From Nocardioides sediminis (lineage in GTDB: Bacteria; Actinomycetota; Actinomycetes; Propionibacteriales; Nocardioidaceae), in the NCBI RefSeq assembly GCF_003047295.1, contig NZ_PZYZ01000010.1, positions 1-64,000 of the forward strand: a stretch of 64,000 bases of DNA, in the 5' to 3' direction. The position numbers and the translations under genes were made by a program. Shown in pieces: positions 31,326-39,633 of this stretch (within the stretch, counting starts at the first letter, position 1; every line of letters starts with the position of its first letter). The notes under the pieces were generated by a model. That model was not told the DNA's origin, did no database searches, and worked only from the letters and a program-made list of their open reading frames with translations.

Positions 31326-32627
31326 TCAGTCGAGCAGCGAGTCGCCGGTCCCCTCCAGCACCTCACCGGTCTGGTCGAGCGTGTCGCCGGCCCCGTCGAC
31401 CACGCCGTCCACCACGGGGTCGGCGACCGGCCCGACGACGGGCACCTCCTCGACGAGGTCGGGGACGTCGCCGGTCAGCAGCTTGGTCACGTCGTCCACG
31501 GTCTCCTTGACGGGCTTGGTGGCGTCCTTGCCCGGCAGGGTGGGGGTCGTGGAGCCGCCGCCATCCGTCGTACCACCCGTCGTGCCACCGGTGTCCCCGC
31601 CGCCGGGGGAGGTGGGCAGGGCGGTGTCGAGGTCGGGGACGACGATGCCGCCGACGTCCTGGCCGGAGATGGTGGAGGGGACGGACACCTGCACGCCGGA
31701 CCGGCCGCGGTCGACGATCGAGGCGGACGACTCCTGCAACACGGTGCCGACGTCACGGCCGGGCACGGAGACCGTGAGCAGGAACGGGGGCAGGGTCGAG
31801 ACGCCCCCGCCGCAGGACGGGCAGGCCGCGGCCGCGCGGGCGTCGAGCTCGGCGAGGGTGCTGCCGGCGGCGACGAGCTCGTCGCGGGCCGAGTCGGGGA
31901 CGCCGGGCTCGAGCAGGTCCAGGCGGTCGAGACCGGTCGCGGTGAAGGTGCGCAGCGAGCGGACCAGCTGCTCGTCGCCGGACTCGCCGTAGGCGTCGAG
32001 GAGGAGGTCGGCGGCCTCGGTCGCCTGCTGCTCGAAGGTCGTGAGGGTGTCGGCCACCGCCGCGTCACGGGTCGGGGAGTCGTCGCGGGTGAGCTCGTCG
32101 ACCTCCGCGAGGCGCCCGCTGGCCATGTCGAGCAGCTGCTCACCGCGGTCGGCGTCGGTCGGGGAGAGCCCGGTCCGGGCGTCCTCGATGGCCCGCTTGA
32201 CGGGGTAGAGGGAGTCACCGGGCAGGGCCGTCTGGGCGGCGACCGCCATCGAGGTGGTGGCCCCGACCAGCGCCGCGCCCCCGAGCAGGGCCGCCAGTCG
32301 CCGGTCACGGCTCCGCGGGCGCACGGGCAGCGTGAGCCGGGCCTCGTCCTCGCGGCGCCGGGTCGACTGGGCGACCAGGACGGTGTCGGCCTCGGCCAGC
32401 AGGCGCTCGCGCAGCGAGGCGGTGAAGTCGGCCCGGGGAGCAGGGGCGGGGACGGCACGCAGGTCGTCGACGACGGCGAGCAGGTCGGCGAACCGCTCGG
32501 CGTCACGCTCGGTGAGGGGCGGGCGGGGGTCGGTCGAACCGTCCCGGTGACGGCCCGCGAGGGCCGTCCCGGAGACCAGGGCGTCGAACTCCTCGGCACG
32601 CCGTCGTGCCGAGAAAGGCACAGTCAT
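31326..32627 (-). CDS. DUF5667-containing membrane protein, putative anti-sigma partner
   Basis: The 433-aa protein has a charged cytoplasmic-type N-terminus (about 1-108), one transmembrane helix (LAALLGGAALVGATTSMAVAA, 111-131), then an extracytoplasmic DUF5667 region starting LPGDSLYPVKRAIED. A CPSCGGG motif lies in the middle, and the C-terminus is Gly/Thr-rich and then acidic. It lies directly downstream of a BldN-like sigma gene, where Streptomyces has the membrane anti-sigma factor RsbN (from memory). A role as anti-sigma is inferred from topology and position only. ATG 32627 is used because upstream codons are not conserved-looking; AAGGA lies upstream. The stop is near that of the convergent acyltransferase gene. 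Confidence 0.85.
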   Translation of the reverse strand: MTVPFSARRRAEEFDALVSGTALAGRHRDGSTDPRPPLTERDAERFADLLAVVDDLRAVPAPAPRADFTASLRERLLAEADTVLVAQSTRRREDEARLTLPVRPRSRDRRLAALLGGAALVGATTSMAVAAQTALPGDSLYPVKRAIEDARTGLSPTDADRGEQLLDMASGRLAEVDELTRDDSPTRDAAVADTLTTFEQQATEAADLLLDAYGESGDEQLVRSLRTFTATGLDRLDLLEPGVPDSARDELVAAGSTLAELDARAAAACPSCGGGVSTLPPFLLTVSVPGRDVGTVLQESSASIVDRGRSGVQVSVPSTISGQDVGGIVVPDLDTALPTSPGGGDTGGTTGGTTDGGGSTTPTLPGKDATKPVKETVDDVTKLLTGDVPDLVEEVPVVGPVADPVVDGVVDGAGDTLDQTGEVLEGTGDSLLD

Positions 32628-32714
32628 CCTGTCCGTCCTTGCTTGTCGTCCTCGGTGCCGCGGGCCGCGGTGCGCTGCCCCTCCACCCCGGTGAACGACC
32701 GGTCGGGCGGCGAG

Positions 32715-32729
32715 GTTACGCACTGTGAC
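32715..32729 (+). promoter_or_regulatory. MtrA-like direct repeat upstream of the DUF5667 gene
   Basis: GTTACGCACTGTGAC fits GTNAC-N5-GTNAC, the direct-repeat type of site I recall for the response regulator MtrA. It lies in the 148-base gap between the sigma gene and the DUF5667 gene, about 90 bases before the latter's start. Confidence 0.45.
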
Positions 32730-32775
32730 GCAGCGAACCCGCAGGGTCCGGACGGGAGCGCGAGACGGGTCGTCA

Positions 32776-33546
32776 TCAGTCCCGGATCCCCTCCGGCACG
32801 AGCTTGGCGAGGTTGCGCACCGCGCGGAGCTGGAGCTGCTTGACGGCCCCCTCGCTGCGGCCCAGCGCGAGGGCCGTCTCGGCGATGCTCATCCCCTGGA
32901 GGAAGCGCATGATGATGCACTCGCGCTGCTCGGTGGCCAGCTCGGACAGGGCGGCCAGCAGGAGCTCGTTGGTGATGCCCTCCAGCACGGCGTCCTCGGG
33001 CCCGTCGGTGGCGTCGTCGTGGAGGGTCATGTCCTCGGTGGTGAGCTCGAGCCGGGTGCGGCCCGCCTTGTAGTGGTCCGTGGTGAGGTTGCGGGCGATT
33101 GTCATCAGCCAGGCGCCGAAGTCACGCCCCTGCCACCGGAAGCTGTTCATGCTCCGCAGGGCACGGAAGAAGGTCTCCGAGGTGAGGTCCTCGGCCAGCG
33201 GCACCGAACGGGTGCGGTAGTAGAGGAAGCGGTAGACCGACGGCTGGTAGTGGTCGTAGAGGAGTCCGAACGCCTCGCTGTCGCCGCCCCTGGCCAGCTC
33301 GACCAGCGCGATCAGCCGAGTCCGGTCGGCCTCGTCCTCCTCCGAGGAGGTGGCCTGCTCGGCGTCCCCGAAGGCGTTGCGGTCCGAGGGGCCGTCGCCG
33401 CCGGGTCGCGTGGGGCGGTCGACGGACGCGTCCGCCTCGGCGAGGAGCACGCCCTCGGCCGGGAGGGGCGCGGGCGCACCGAGGACGAGCAGGACGGCGC
33501 GCCGCAGCGCGTCGAGCCCGCGCTCGATGTCGTGGTCACCCCTCAT
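32776..33546 (-). CDS. ECF RNA polymerase sigma factor, BldN-like
   Basis: The 256-aa protein has an unusual N-terminal extension of about 75 residues before sigma region 2 (ALVELARGGDSEAFGLLYDHY, then DLTSETFFRALRS) and region 4 (RECIIMRFLQGMSIAETALALGRSEGAVKQL). Streptomyces BldN also has a long N-terminal pro-sequence, and there too the gene sits beside a HAD-type gene, rex and hemACD (from memory). It probably controls cell-surface or developmental genes. ATG 33546 is used; TAGATT (33585-33590, minus strand) could be its -10. Whether the extension is processed cannot be told. Confidence 0.93.
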   Translation of the reverse strand: MRGDHDIERGLDALRRAVLLVLGAPAPLPAEGVLLAEADASVDRPTRPGGDGPSDRNAFGDAEQATSSEEDEADRTRLIALVELARGGDSEAFGLLYDHYQPSVYRFLYYRTRSVPLAEDLTSETFFRALRSMNSFRWQGRDFGAWLMTIARNLTTDHYKAGRTRLELTTEDMTLHDDATDGPEDAVLEGITNELLLAALSELATEQRECIIMRFLQGMSIAETALALGRSEGAVKQLQLRAVRNLAKLVPEGIRD

Positions 33547-33584
33547 GGCGTCGTTGACGACCCTCCCCAGTCGGCCCCCGCCGG

Positions 33585-33590
33585 AATCTA
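33585..33590 (-). promoter_or_regulatory. Candidate -10 (TAGATT) for the sigma gene
   Basis: TAGATT lies 38 bases before the sigma ATG; a second hexamer TACTGT (33595-33600) is just upstream. No convincing -35 is visible. Confidence 0.35.
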
Positions 33591-33666
33591 CCCAACAGTA
33601 GGTGTCGGAGTCGTCGGTGTGAACCGTCTGCGGGCGATCCCTCCGGGGCGGGGCCGGCCGCGCGGG

Positions 33667-34563
33667 TCAGTGGTGGTGCCTGCCGCGCACCGTGGCGCCG
33701 GCAGCCACGGCTCCGCTGACCGCACCGGCGGCGGCCGCCACCACGAGGCCGGCACGGGCGGCCTTGCGTCCGGTCCGGTAGTCGCGGACCCGCCAGCCGC
33801 GCTGCCGGGCGTAGGAGCGGAGCCGGGCATCGGGGTTGATGGCGCAGGCGTCCCCGACCAGGGAGAGCATCGGCAGGTCGTTGGCGGAGTCGGAGTAGGC
33901 CGAGCAGCGGCTCAGGTCGAGCCCCTCGCGGGCGGCGAGCGCCTTGATGGCCTCCGCCTTGGCGGGCCCGTGGAGCATGTCGCCGACGAGGCGGCCGGTG
34001 TAGACGCCGTCCACGTGCTCGGCGACCGTGCCCATCGCGCCGGTCAGGCCGAGCCGCCTGGCGATGATGCGGGCGATCTCGATCGGCGCCGCGGTGACCA
34101 GCCACACCCGCTGCCCCTGGTCGAGGTGCATCTGCGCCATCGCGCGGGTGCCCGGCCAGATGCGGTGGGCCATGCCCTCGTCGAAGATCTCCTCACCGAG
34201 GGCCTCGAGCTCGCTCACCGTGTGCCCGGCGATGAACCCGAGCGCGGAGCTGCGCGCCTCGGCGACGTGCTCGGGGTCCTCGACGCCCACGACGCGGAAG
34301 TACGCCTGCTTCCACGCGGCCCCCAGGATCTCGCGCGTCGTGAAGAACTCGCGGCGGTGCAGCCCGCGGGCGAGGTGGAAGATGCTCGCGCCCTGCATGA
34401 TCGTGTTGTCGACGTCGAAGAACGCCGCGGCGGTGGGGTCGGCGGGCGTGTCGAGGGCGGTCTCCACCTCGGCCGCGGCGGCCGCGGCCTCACCGGCCAG
34501 GGTCGAGCGCTGTCGCAGGTCGAGGCGGCGGCTGCCGTGGGGGTGGCGGTCGTGCGGCGTCAC
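33667..34563 (-). CDS. HAD-IB family hydrolase (SerB-like phosphatase)
   Basis: The 298-aa protein has HAD motif I FFDVDNTIM, a helical cap following it, motif II TAAP, a motif III Lys region (KAEAIKALA), and motif IV YSDSANDLPML. These define a subclass IB phosphatase related to phosphoserine phosphatase; M. tuberculosis serB1 occupies the matching position (from memory). The C-terminus (about 270-290) has an Ala/Gly-rich hydrophobic segment that may contact the membrane and ends in HHH. GTG 34563 is chosen because TACGCT lies 7 bases upstream; the longer in-frame start would remove that promoter. Confidence 0.92.
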   Translation of the reverse strand: MTPHDRHPHGSRRLDLRQRSTLAGEAAAAAAEVETALDTPADPTAAAFFDVDNTIMQGASIFHLARGLHRREFFTTREILGAAWKQAYFRVVGVEDPEHVAEARSSALGFIAGHTVSELEALGEEIFDEGMAHRIWPGTRAMAQMHLDQGQRVWLVTAAPIEIARIIARRLGLTGAMGTVAEHVDGVYTGRLVGDMLHGPAKAEAIKALAAREGLDLSRCSAYSDSANDLPMLSLVGDACAINPDARLRSYARQRGWRVRDYRTGRKAARAGLVVAAAAGAVSGAVAAGATVRGRHHH

Positions 34564-34570
34564 GTCGCCC

Positions 34571-34576
34571 AGCGTA
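34571..34576 (-). promoter_or_regulatory. -10 hexamer TACGCT for the HAD-IB gene
   Basis: TACGCT lies 7 bases before the GTG at 34563, implying a leaderless transcript and fixing the start. Confidence 0.5.
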
Positions 34577-34643
34577 GTCCGGGCGGCCCCCACGGTCCGG
34601 AGGAACACGTGAGACCCGCGGGCCCGTGTGGAAGTATCGATGC

Positions 34644-36254
34644 ATGTCGTCGACGGACCTTGCGGACCTGGTCGCCGAGGCCGCCGATGCCTCGCCCGAC
34701 CGCCTCGCCGTGGTCGAGTCCGGCGGGCGCGCCGTGACCTGGCGCGAGCTGGAGACCGACGTGGCCCGCTGCGCCACCGGGCTGGGCCGGATGGGCGTCC
34801 TGGCCGGTCACCGCGTCATGATCGCCGTCGGCAACCGGCTGGAGCTCGTCACGAGCCACCTCGGGGTGCTCCGGGCCCAGGCGGTCTCCGTCCCCGTCAA
34901 CCCCCGCTCGACCGCCGACGAGCTGGCCCGCATGATCGCCGACTCGGGCTCCCGGCTGGTCGTCGCCGACGCCGGGTCGCTGCCCGCCGTGCGGTCCGCG
35001 GTGGCCACCGTGGAGGCCGCCCTCGACGGGGACGCGTCCCTGCTGGACGCAGACCTGGTCTCGCGCGCGGTGCGTCCCCGGGTCGTCGCCGTCGGCGAGG
35101 ACCGCGGACCCGGGGAGATCGGCTTCGACGACCTGGTGTCGGGTGAGTCGAGGCCGGTGCCGCCGCTCCAGGACCCGGAGAAGCTGGCCGCCCTCCTCTA
35201 CACGAGCGGTACGTCGGGCCGCCCGCGCGCCGCGATGCTCACCCACCGCGCGCTGCTGGCCAACATCGAGCAGGTCGCCCGCGTCGAGCCGCCGATGATC
35301 CACGGCGACGACGTCGTGCTCGGGGTGCTGCCGCTCTTCCACGTCTACGGCCTCAACGCCGTGCTCGGCGGTGTGCTGAGGCACCGCGCCAAGCTGCTGC
35401 TCGTCGAGGAGTGGGACCCCGTGGCCGTGCTGGACCTGGTCGAGGACGAGGCGTGCAGCGTGCTCCCGGTCGCCCCGCCGGTCTTCGCCCACTGGCTGCC
35501 GCTCGACAACCTGGCCGAGCGCCTCGGCCCGGTGCGCTTGGTGCTGTCGGGCTCGGCCCCGCTGGCGCCGGAGGTCGTGGAGGCCTTCGCCGCGGCCACC
35601 TCGATCCCGGTCCACCAGGGCTACGGGCTGACCGAGGCGGCGCCGGTGGTCACCAGCACCCTGTGCAGCGAGTCCTGGCAGGCCGGCTCCGTCGGCGCGG
35701 CCCTGCCCGGCATCGAGCTGCGCCTGGTCGACGGGACCGGACGGGTGCTGACCGGGGAGGACCCCGGGGAGATCCAGGTGCGCGGCGACAACTTGTTCAG
35801 CGGCTACTGGCCCGACGGCGCCGACGGTCCGGACGCCGAGGGCTGGTGGTCCACGGGGGACGTGGGCTTCCTGGACCCGACGGGCGACCTGTTCCTCGTC
35901 GACCGGGTCAAGGAGCTGGTCATCGTGAGCGGCTTCAACGTCTACCCGACCGAGGTCGAGGAGGTGCTGCGCGAGGTCCCGGGAGTCGCGGACGCGGCCG
36001 TCATCGGCGTCCAGGACCCCGACACCGGCGAAGCCGTGGTCGCCTACGTGGTGGCCGACCCGGCGCACGCCACGGACGGTCGTGACGCGCTCGCCTCCGC
36101 GGTCGCCGAGCATGCCGCCGCCCGCCTCGCGCGCTTCAAGCAGCCGACCCGCATCGAGGTGGTCGACGAGCTGCCCCTGACGGTGACCGGCAAGGTGCAG
36201 AAGGGCCGCCTGAGGGGCCTCGAGCGCCGTCGTGCCCTGGGGCTCCTCGAGTGA
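34644..36254 (+). CDS. Acyl-CoA synthetase (AMP-forming)
   Basis: This 536-aa adenylate-forming enzyme has motif A3 YTSGTSGRPRAAMLTH, the A5 motif GYGLTEAAP, A7 STGDVG, A8 RVKELVIVSGFNVYP and the catalytic C-terminal lysine in LTVTGKVQKG. It activates a fatty or other carboxylic acid with ATP and joins it to CoA. Chain-length preference is not readable. The ATG at 34644 is favoured over one 6 codons upstream; only a poor AAGTAT hexamer lies at leaderless distance. The following glutaredoxin-like gene overlaps its stop by GTGA. Confidence 0.93.
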   Translation: MSSTDLADLVAEAADASPDRLAVVESGGRAVTWRELETDVARCATGLGRMGVLAGHRVMIAVGNRLELVTSHLGVLRAQAVSVPVNPRSTADELARMIADSGSRLVVADAGSLPAVRSAVATVEAALDGDASLLDADLVSRAVRPRVVAVGEDRGPGEIGFDDLVSGESRPVPPLQDPEKLAALLYTSGTSGRPRAAMLTHRALLANIEQVARVEPPMIHGDDVVLGVLPLFHVYGLNAVLGGVLRHRAKLLLVEEWDPVAVLDLVEDEACSVLPVAPPVFAHWLPLDNLAERLGPVRLVLSGSAPLAPEVVEAFAAATSIPVHQGYGLTEAAPVVTSTLCSESWQAGSVGAALPGIELRLVDGTGRVLTGEDPGEIQVRGDNLFSGYWPDGADGPDAEGWWSTGDVGFLDPTGDLFLVDRVKELVIVSGFNVYPTEVEEVLREVPGVADAAVIGVQDPDTGEAVVAYVVADPAHATDGRDALASAVAEHAAARLARFKQPTRIEVVDELPLTVTGKVQKGRLRGLERRRALGLLE

Positions 36255-36520
36255 CCGGCCCGGACGCCCCGCAGCCCACCGCCCCGCGGGTCACCCTCTA
36301 CGGGCGCGCGGGGTGCCACCTGTGCGACGAGGCCCGCGCCGTCGTCGAGGCGGTCTGCTCCGAGCTCGGGGAGTCCTGGACCGAGGTCGACATCGACGCC
36401 GACCCGGCGCTCCTGGACCGCTTCGGCGAGGAGATCCCGGTGACGCTCGTCGACGGTCGCCAGCACGACTTCTGGCGCGTCGACCCCGACCGGCTCAGGA
36501 CGGCCCTGCGCGGTCGCTGA
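36251..36520 (+). CDS. Glutaredoxin-like (DUF836) thiol protein
   Basis: The 89-aa protein has a thioredoxin fold with a CHLC redox motif (YGRAGCHLCDEARAV, about residues 17-31) and the cis-Pro region EEIPVTLVDG. It is of the DUF836/glutaredoxin-like type and is probably a thiol-disulfide oxidoreductase in the cytosol. GTG 36251 overlaps the acyl-CoA synthetase stop. Its location just before rex and the hem genes is conserved in actinobacteria (from memory), suggesting redox housekeeping. Confidence 0.88.
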   Translation: MTGPDAPQPTAPRVTLYGRAGCHLCDEARAVVEAVCSELGESWTEVDIDADPALLDRFGEEIPVTLVDGRQHDFWRVDPDRLRTALRGR

Positions 36521-36581
36521 CCCCTCGACTCACCCCGGTCGAGGTGGGGATACTCACATGTGCTAGCCGCGGTCCTCCGCC

Positions 36582-36614
36582 GAGTTTGTTCTCCCGTTCA
36601 CAAACTCCTACAGT
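36582..36614 (+). promoter_or_regulatory. rex promoter with Rex operator
   Basis: GAGTTTGT (36582-36589) and ACAAACTC (36600-36607) are a perfect inverted repeat whose core TTGTTCTCCCGTTCACAA matches the Rex consensus TTGTGAA-N4-TTCACAA at all but three defined positions. A -35 TTGTTC (36586-36591), 17 bases, and a -10 TACAGT (36609-36614) overlap it. Rex bound here would shut off its own operon when NADH is low relative to NAD+. Confidence 0.82.
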
Positions 36615-36680
36615 GACCACGCCGCTCGACCTTGACCGGGTCCTCCACCACCCGGGATCGAGGGGCTGGAGAGAAGAGCA

Positions 36681-37397
36681 GTGACCGCACGGACTTCCAC
36701 CGACAGCGCCCGGGACATCCCCGAGGCCACCGTCGCTCGGCTGCCCGTCTACCTCCGGGCCCTGGTCGGCCTGGCCGAGGCGGGCACCGCCACCTGCTCC
36801 AGCGAGGAGCTGGCCGCGGCGGCCGGCGTCAACTCCGCCAAGCTCCGCAAGGACCTCTCCCACCTCGGCAGCTACGGCACCCGCGGCGTCGGCTACGACG
36901 TGGAGTACCTGCGCTACCAGATCGCCCGCGAGATCGGCGTGACCCAGGACTGGCCGGTTGTCATCGTCGGCATCGGAAACCTCGGCCACGCCCTGGCCAA
37001 CTACTCCGGCTTCCGCAGCCGCGGCTTCCGGGTCGTGGCCCTGCTGGACGCCGATCCCGAGCGCCACGACGAGCTGGTCGCCGGGATCGACGTACGCCCC
37101 TTCGACGACCTGGAGTCGATCGTCGCCGACCAGGGCGTGGCCATCGGCGTCATCGCCACCCCGGCCGTCGCCGCCCAGGCCGTGGCGGACCGCATGGTCG
37201 CGGCCGGCATCACCAGCATCCTCAACTTCGCGCCGACCGTGCTGGCGGTGCCCGAGGGGGTCGACGTGCGCAAGGTCGATCTCTCGATCGAGCTGCAGAT
37301 CCTCGCCTACCACGTGCAGCGCAAGGCCGGGACGACCCTGGCCGACGACATCGACCGCCTCGACGGACAGCTCGACGATGAGGAGGTGACCGCATGA
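36681..37397 (+). CDS. rex: Redox-sensing transcriptional repressor Rex
   Basis: Rex senses the NADH/NAD+ ratio and represses respiratory genes until NADH rises. The 238-aa protein has an N-terminal winged helix (SEELAAAAGVNSAKLRKDLSHLGSYG cut into its recognition parts, about residues 35-60) and a Rossmann domain with VGIGNLGHAL. The C-terminal helix used for dimer swapping is present. The start is GTG 36681 with a GGAGAGAAGAG-type ribosome-binding site. hemA overlaps its stop (ATGA), so heme synthesis is co-transcribed with the redox sensor and controlled by the operator at 36582. Confidence 0.97.
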   Translation: MTARTSTDSARDIPEATVARLPVYLRALVGLAEAGTATCSSEELAAAAGVNSAKLRKDLSHLGSYGTRGVGYDVEYLRYQIAREIGVTQDWPVVIVGIGNLGHALANYSGFRSRGFRVVALLDADPERHDELVAGIDVRPFDDLESIVADQGVAIGVIATPAVAAQAVADRMVAAGITSILNFAPTVLAVPEGVDVRKVDLSIELQILAYHVQRKAGTTLADDIDRLDGQLDDEEVTA

Positions 37398-38695
37398 GCG
37401 TCCTCGTCGTGGGCGTCTCCCACCGGTCCGCGCCCGTGCCCCTGCTCGAGCGCCTCGCGCTCGACGCCGGCGGCGTCACCAAGCTGATCACCGACGTGGC
37501 CGCGGGCGAGCACGTCACCGAGGCCACCGTCATCTCCACCTGCAACCGGCTCGAGGTCTACGCCGACGTGGACCGCTTCCACGGCAGCGTCGAGGAGGTC
37601 TCCCGGCTGCTCGTCGAGCGCGCCGGTGAGTCGACCGAGGCCCTCGTGCCGCACCTCTACGTCCACTACGACGACGGTGCCGTCTCCCACCTCTTCAACG
37701 TCGCCGCCGGCCTCGACTCGATGGTCGTCGGCGAGGGCCAGATCCTGGGCCAGACCCGCGACGCCCTGCGCGTGGGCCAGGAGCTCGGCACGGTGGGTCC
37801 CGCCCTCAACGTGCTCTTCCAGCAGGCCCTGCGCGTGGGCAAGCGGTCCCGGGCCGAGACCGACATCGACCGGGCCGCCCCCTCGCTGGTCACCGCGGCC
37901 CTCGAGCGCATCCCCGGCGCGGTGGCCGGACGCCGGGTCGTCGTCGTCGGCGCCGGTGCGATGGCCTCGCTCGCCGCCGCCACCGTGCACCGGCTGGGCG
38001 CCAGCGACCTCGCGGTGGTCAATCGCACGCCCCACCGTGCCGAGCGCCTCGCCACCGAGTACGCCGCGCGACCGGTGTCGCTGCTCGACCTCGACGTCGA
38101 GATCGGCCGTGCCGACGTGGTCATCTCGTGCACCGGTGCCACCGGAACCCTGATCAGCCGCGGCACGGTCGAGGCCGCCCGCGCCCACAACGAGGCCCCG
38201 TTGGCGATCGTCGACCTCGCGCTGCCGCACGATGTGGACCCGGACGCCGCCGAGCTGCCCGGCGTGACCGTGCTGGGGCTGGCCACGCTGGCCGAGGAGC
38301 TCAAGGACTCCGACTCCGCCCGCGGCGTCGACGACGTGCGCACCATCGTGGCCCAGGAGATCGCCGCGTTCCTCACCGCGCGCCGGCAGGCGAGCGTGAC
38401 CCCCACCGTCGTGGCGCTGCGCTCGATGGCCACCGCGGTGGTCGACAGCGAGATGGACCGGCTCGCCTCGCGGCTGCCCGGCCTCGACGACGCCACCCGC
38501 GCCGAGGTGCTCCACACCGTCCGCCGGGTCGCCGACAAGCTGCTCCACGAGCCGACCGTCCGGGTCAAGGAGCTCGCGAACGAGGACGGCGCCGTCTCCT
38601 ACGCCGCCGCCCTGGCCGAGCTGTTCGCGCTCGACCCCGAGGCGGTCGACGCGGTCACCCGCGCCGAGGGCATCTCGAGGGGTGAGGGCTCGTGA
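37394..38695 (+). CDS. hemA: Glutamyl-tRNA reductase
   Basis: HemA reduces glutamyl-tRNA to glutamate-1-semialdehyde, the first committed step of C5-pathway tetrapyrrole synthesis. The 433-aa protein has the catalytic Cys50 in STCNRLEVY, HLFNVAAGLDSMVVGE, the NADPH loop GAGAMASLAA and the C-terminal dimerisation helices. The ATG overlaps the rex stop, and hemC overlaps its own stop (GTGA). The partner HemL is encoded at 45177. Confidence 0.97.
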   Translation: MSVLVVGVSHRSAPVPLLERLALDAGGVTKLITDVAAGEHVTEATVISTCNRLEVYADVDRFHGSVEEVSRLLVERAGESTEALVPHLYVHYDDGAVSHLFNVAAGLDSMVVGEGQILGQTRDALRVGQELGTVGPALNVLFQQALRVGKRSRAETDIDRAAPSLVTAALERIPGAVAGRRVVVVGAGAMASLAAATVHRLGASDLAVVNRTPHRAERLATEYAARPVSLLDLDVEIGRADVVISCTGATGTLISRGTVEAARAHNEAPLAIVDLALPHDVDPDAAELPGVTVLGLATLAEELKDSDSARGVDDVRTIVAQEIAAFLTARRQASVTPTVVALRSMATAVVDSEMDRLASRLPGLDDATRAEVLHTVRRVADKLLHEPTVRVKELANEDGAVSYAAALAELFALDPEAVDAVTRAEGISRGEGS

Positions 38696-39633
38696 CCGCG
38701 ACCCTGCGCCTGGGCACCCGCGCCTCCGCGCTCGCCACCACCCAGTCGGGCCTCGTCGCCGATTTGATTCGGCAGCGGCTGGGGCGTGAAGTGGAGCTCG
38801 TGACCATCACCACCGAGGGCGACGTCAACGGCGCCCCGCTCGCCACGCTGGGTGGCACCGGGGTGTTCGTCAGCGCGCTGCGCGACGCGCTCCTGCGCGG
38901 TGAGGTCGACGTGGCCGTCCACTCGCTCAAGGACCTGCCCACCACTCCCGCCGAGGGCATCGCGCTGGCCGCGGTGCCCACCCGTGAGGACCCGCGGGAC
39001 GTGGTGGTCGCCCGGAACGGCATGACCCTCGGCGAGCTGCCGCAGGGCAGCCGGGTCGGCACCGGCTCCCCGCGTCGTGCCGCCCAGCTCGAGGCCCTCG
39101 GCCTCGGCCTGGACGTCGCCGGCGTCCGGGGCAACGTGGACACCCGCATCGGCAAGGTCGCCAGCGGCGAGTACGACGCCGTCCTGCTGGCCCGTGCGGG
39201 CCTGGCCCGCCTCGGCCGCGTCGACGAGGCCACCGAGGTGCTCGACCCGCTGCAGATGCTCCCGGCCCCCGGCCAGGGTGCGCTCGCGATCGAGTGCCGC
39301 GACGACGACGCCGACCTCGTGGCCGGCCTGGCCGCGCTCGACGACCCCGCCACTCGCGCGGCGGTCACCGCCGAGCGCGCCGTGCTGGCCACGCTCGAGG
39401 CCGGCTGCTCCGCCCCGCTCGGCGCCCTCGCCGAGGTCGTGGAGGGCGAGGACGGCGACGAGCTGTGGGTGCGCGCGATCGCGCTCTCCCACGACGGTGG
39501 CCTCTCGGTCCGGATGAGCGCCACCGGACCCGTTGCCGACGCCGCCGGCGTCGGCCACCGCCTCGCGAGCGACATGCTCGCCGACGGCGCCGCAGATCTG
39601 ATGGAAGCACCAGTGAGGAAGCAGCAGGCATGA
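38692..39633 (+). CDS. hemC: Porphobilinogen deaminase (hydroxymethylbilane synthase)
   Basis: HemC polymerises four porphobilinogens to hydroxymethylbilane. The 313-aa protein has TRASALATTQ, the active-site VHSLKDLPT, arginine-rich GTGSPRRAAQL, and the dipyrromethane-cofactor cysteine in EAGCSAPLGAL. GTG 38692 overlaps hemA and its TGA overlaps the hemD ATG. Confidence 0.97.
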   Translation: MTATLRLGTRASALATTQSGLVADLIRQRLGREVELVTITTEGDVNGAPLATLGGTGVFVSALRDALLRGEVDVAVHSLKDLPTTPAEGIALAAVPTREDPRDVVVARNGMTLGELPQGSRVGTGSPRRAAQLEALGLGLDVAGVRGNVDTRIGKVASGEYDAVLLARAGLARLGRVDEATEVLDPLQMLPAPGQGALAIECRDDDADLVAGLAALDDPATRAAVTAERAVLATLEAGCSAPLGALAEVVEGEDGDELWVRAIALSHDGGLSVRMSATGPVADAAGVGHRLASDMLADGAADLMEAPVRKQQA

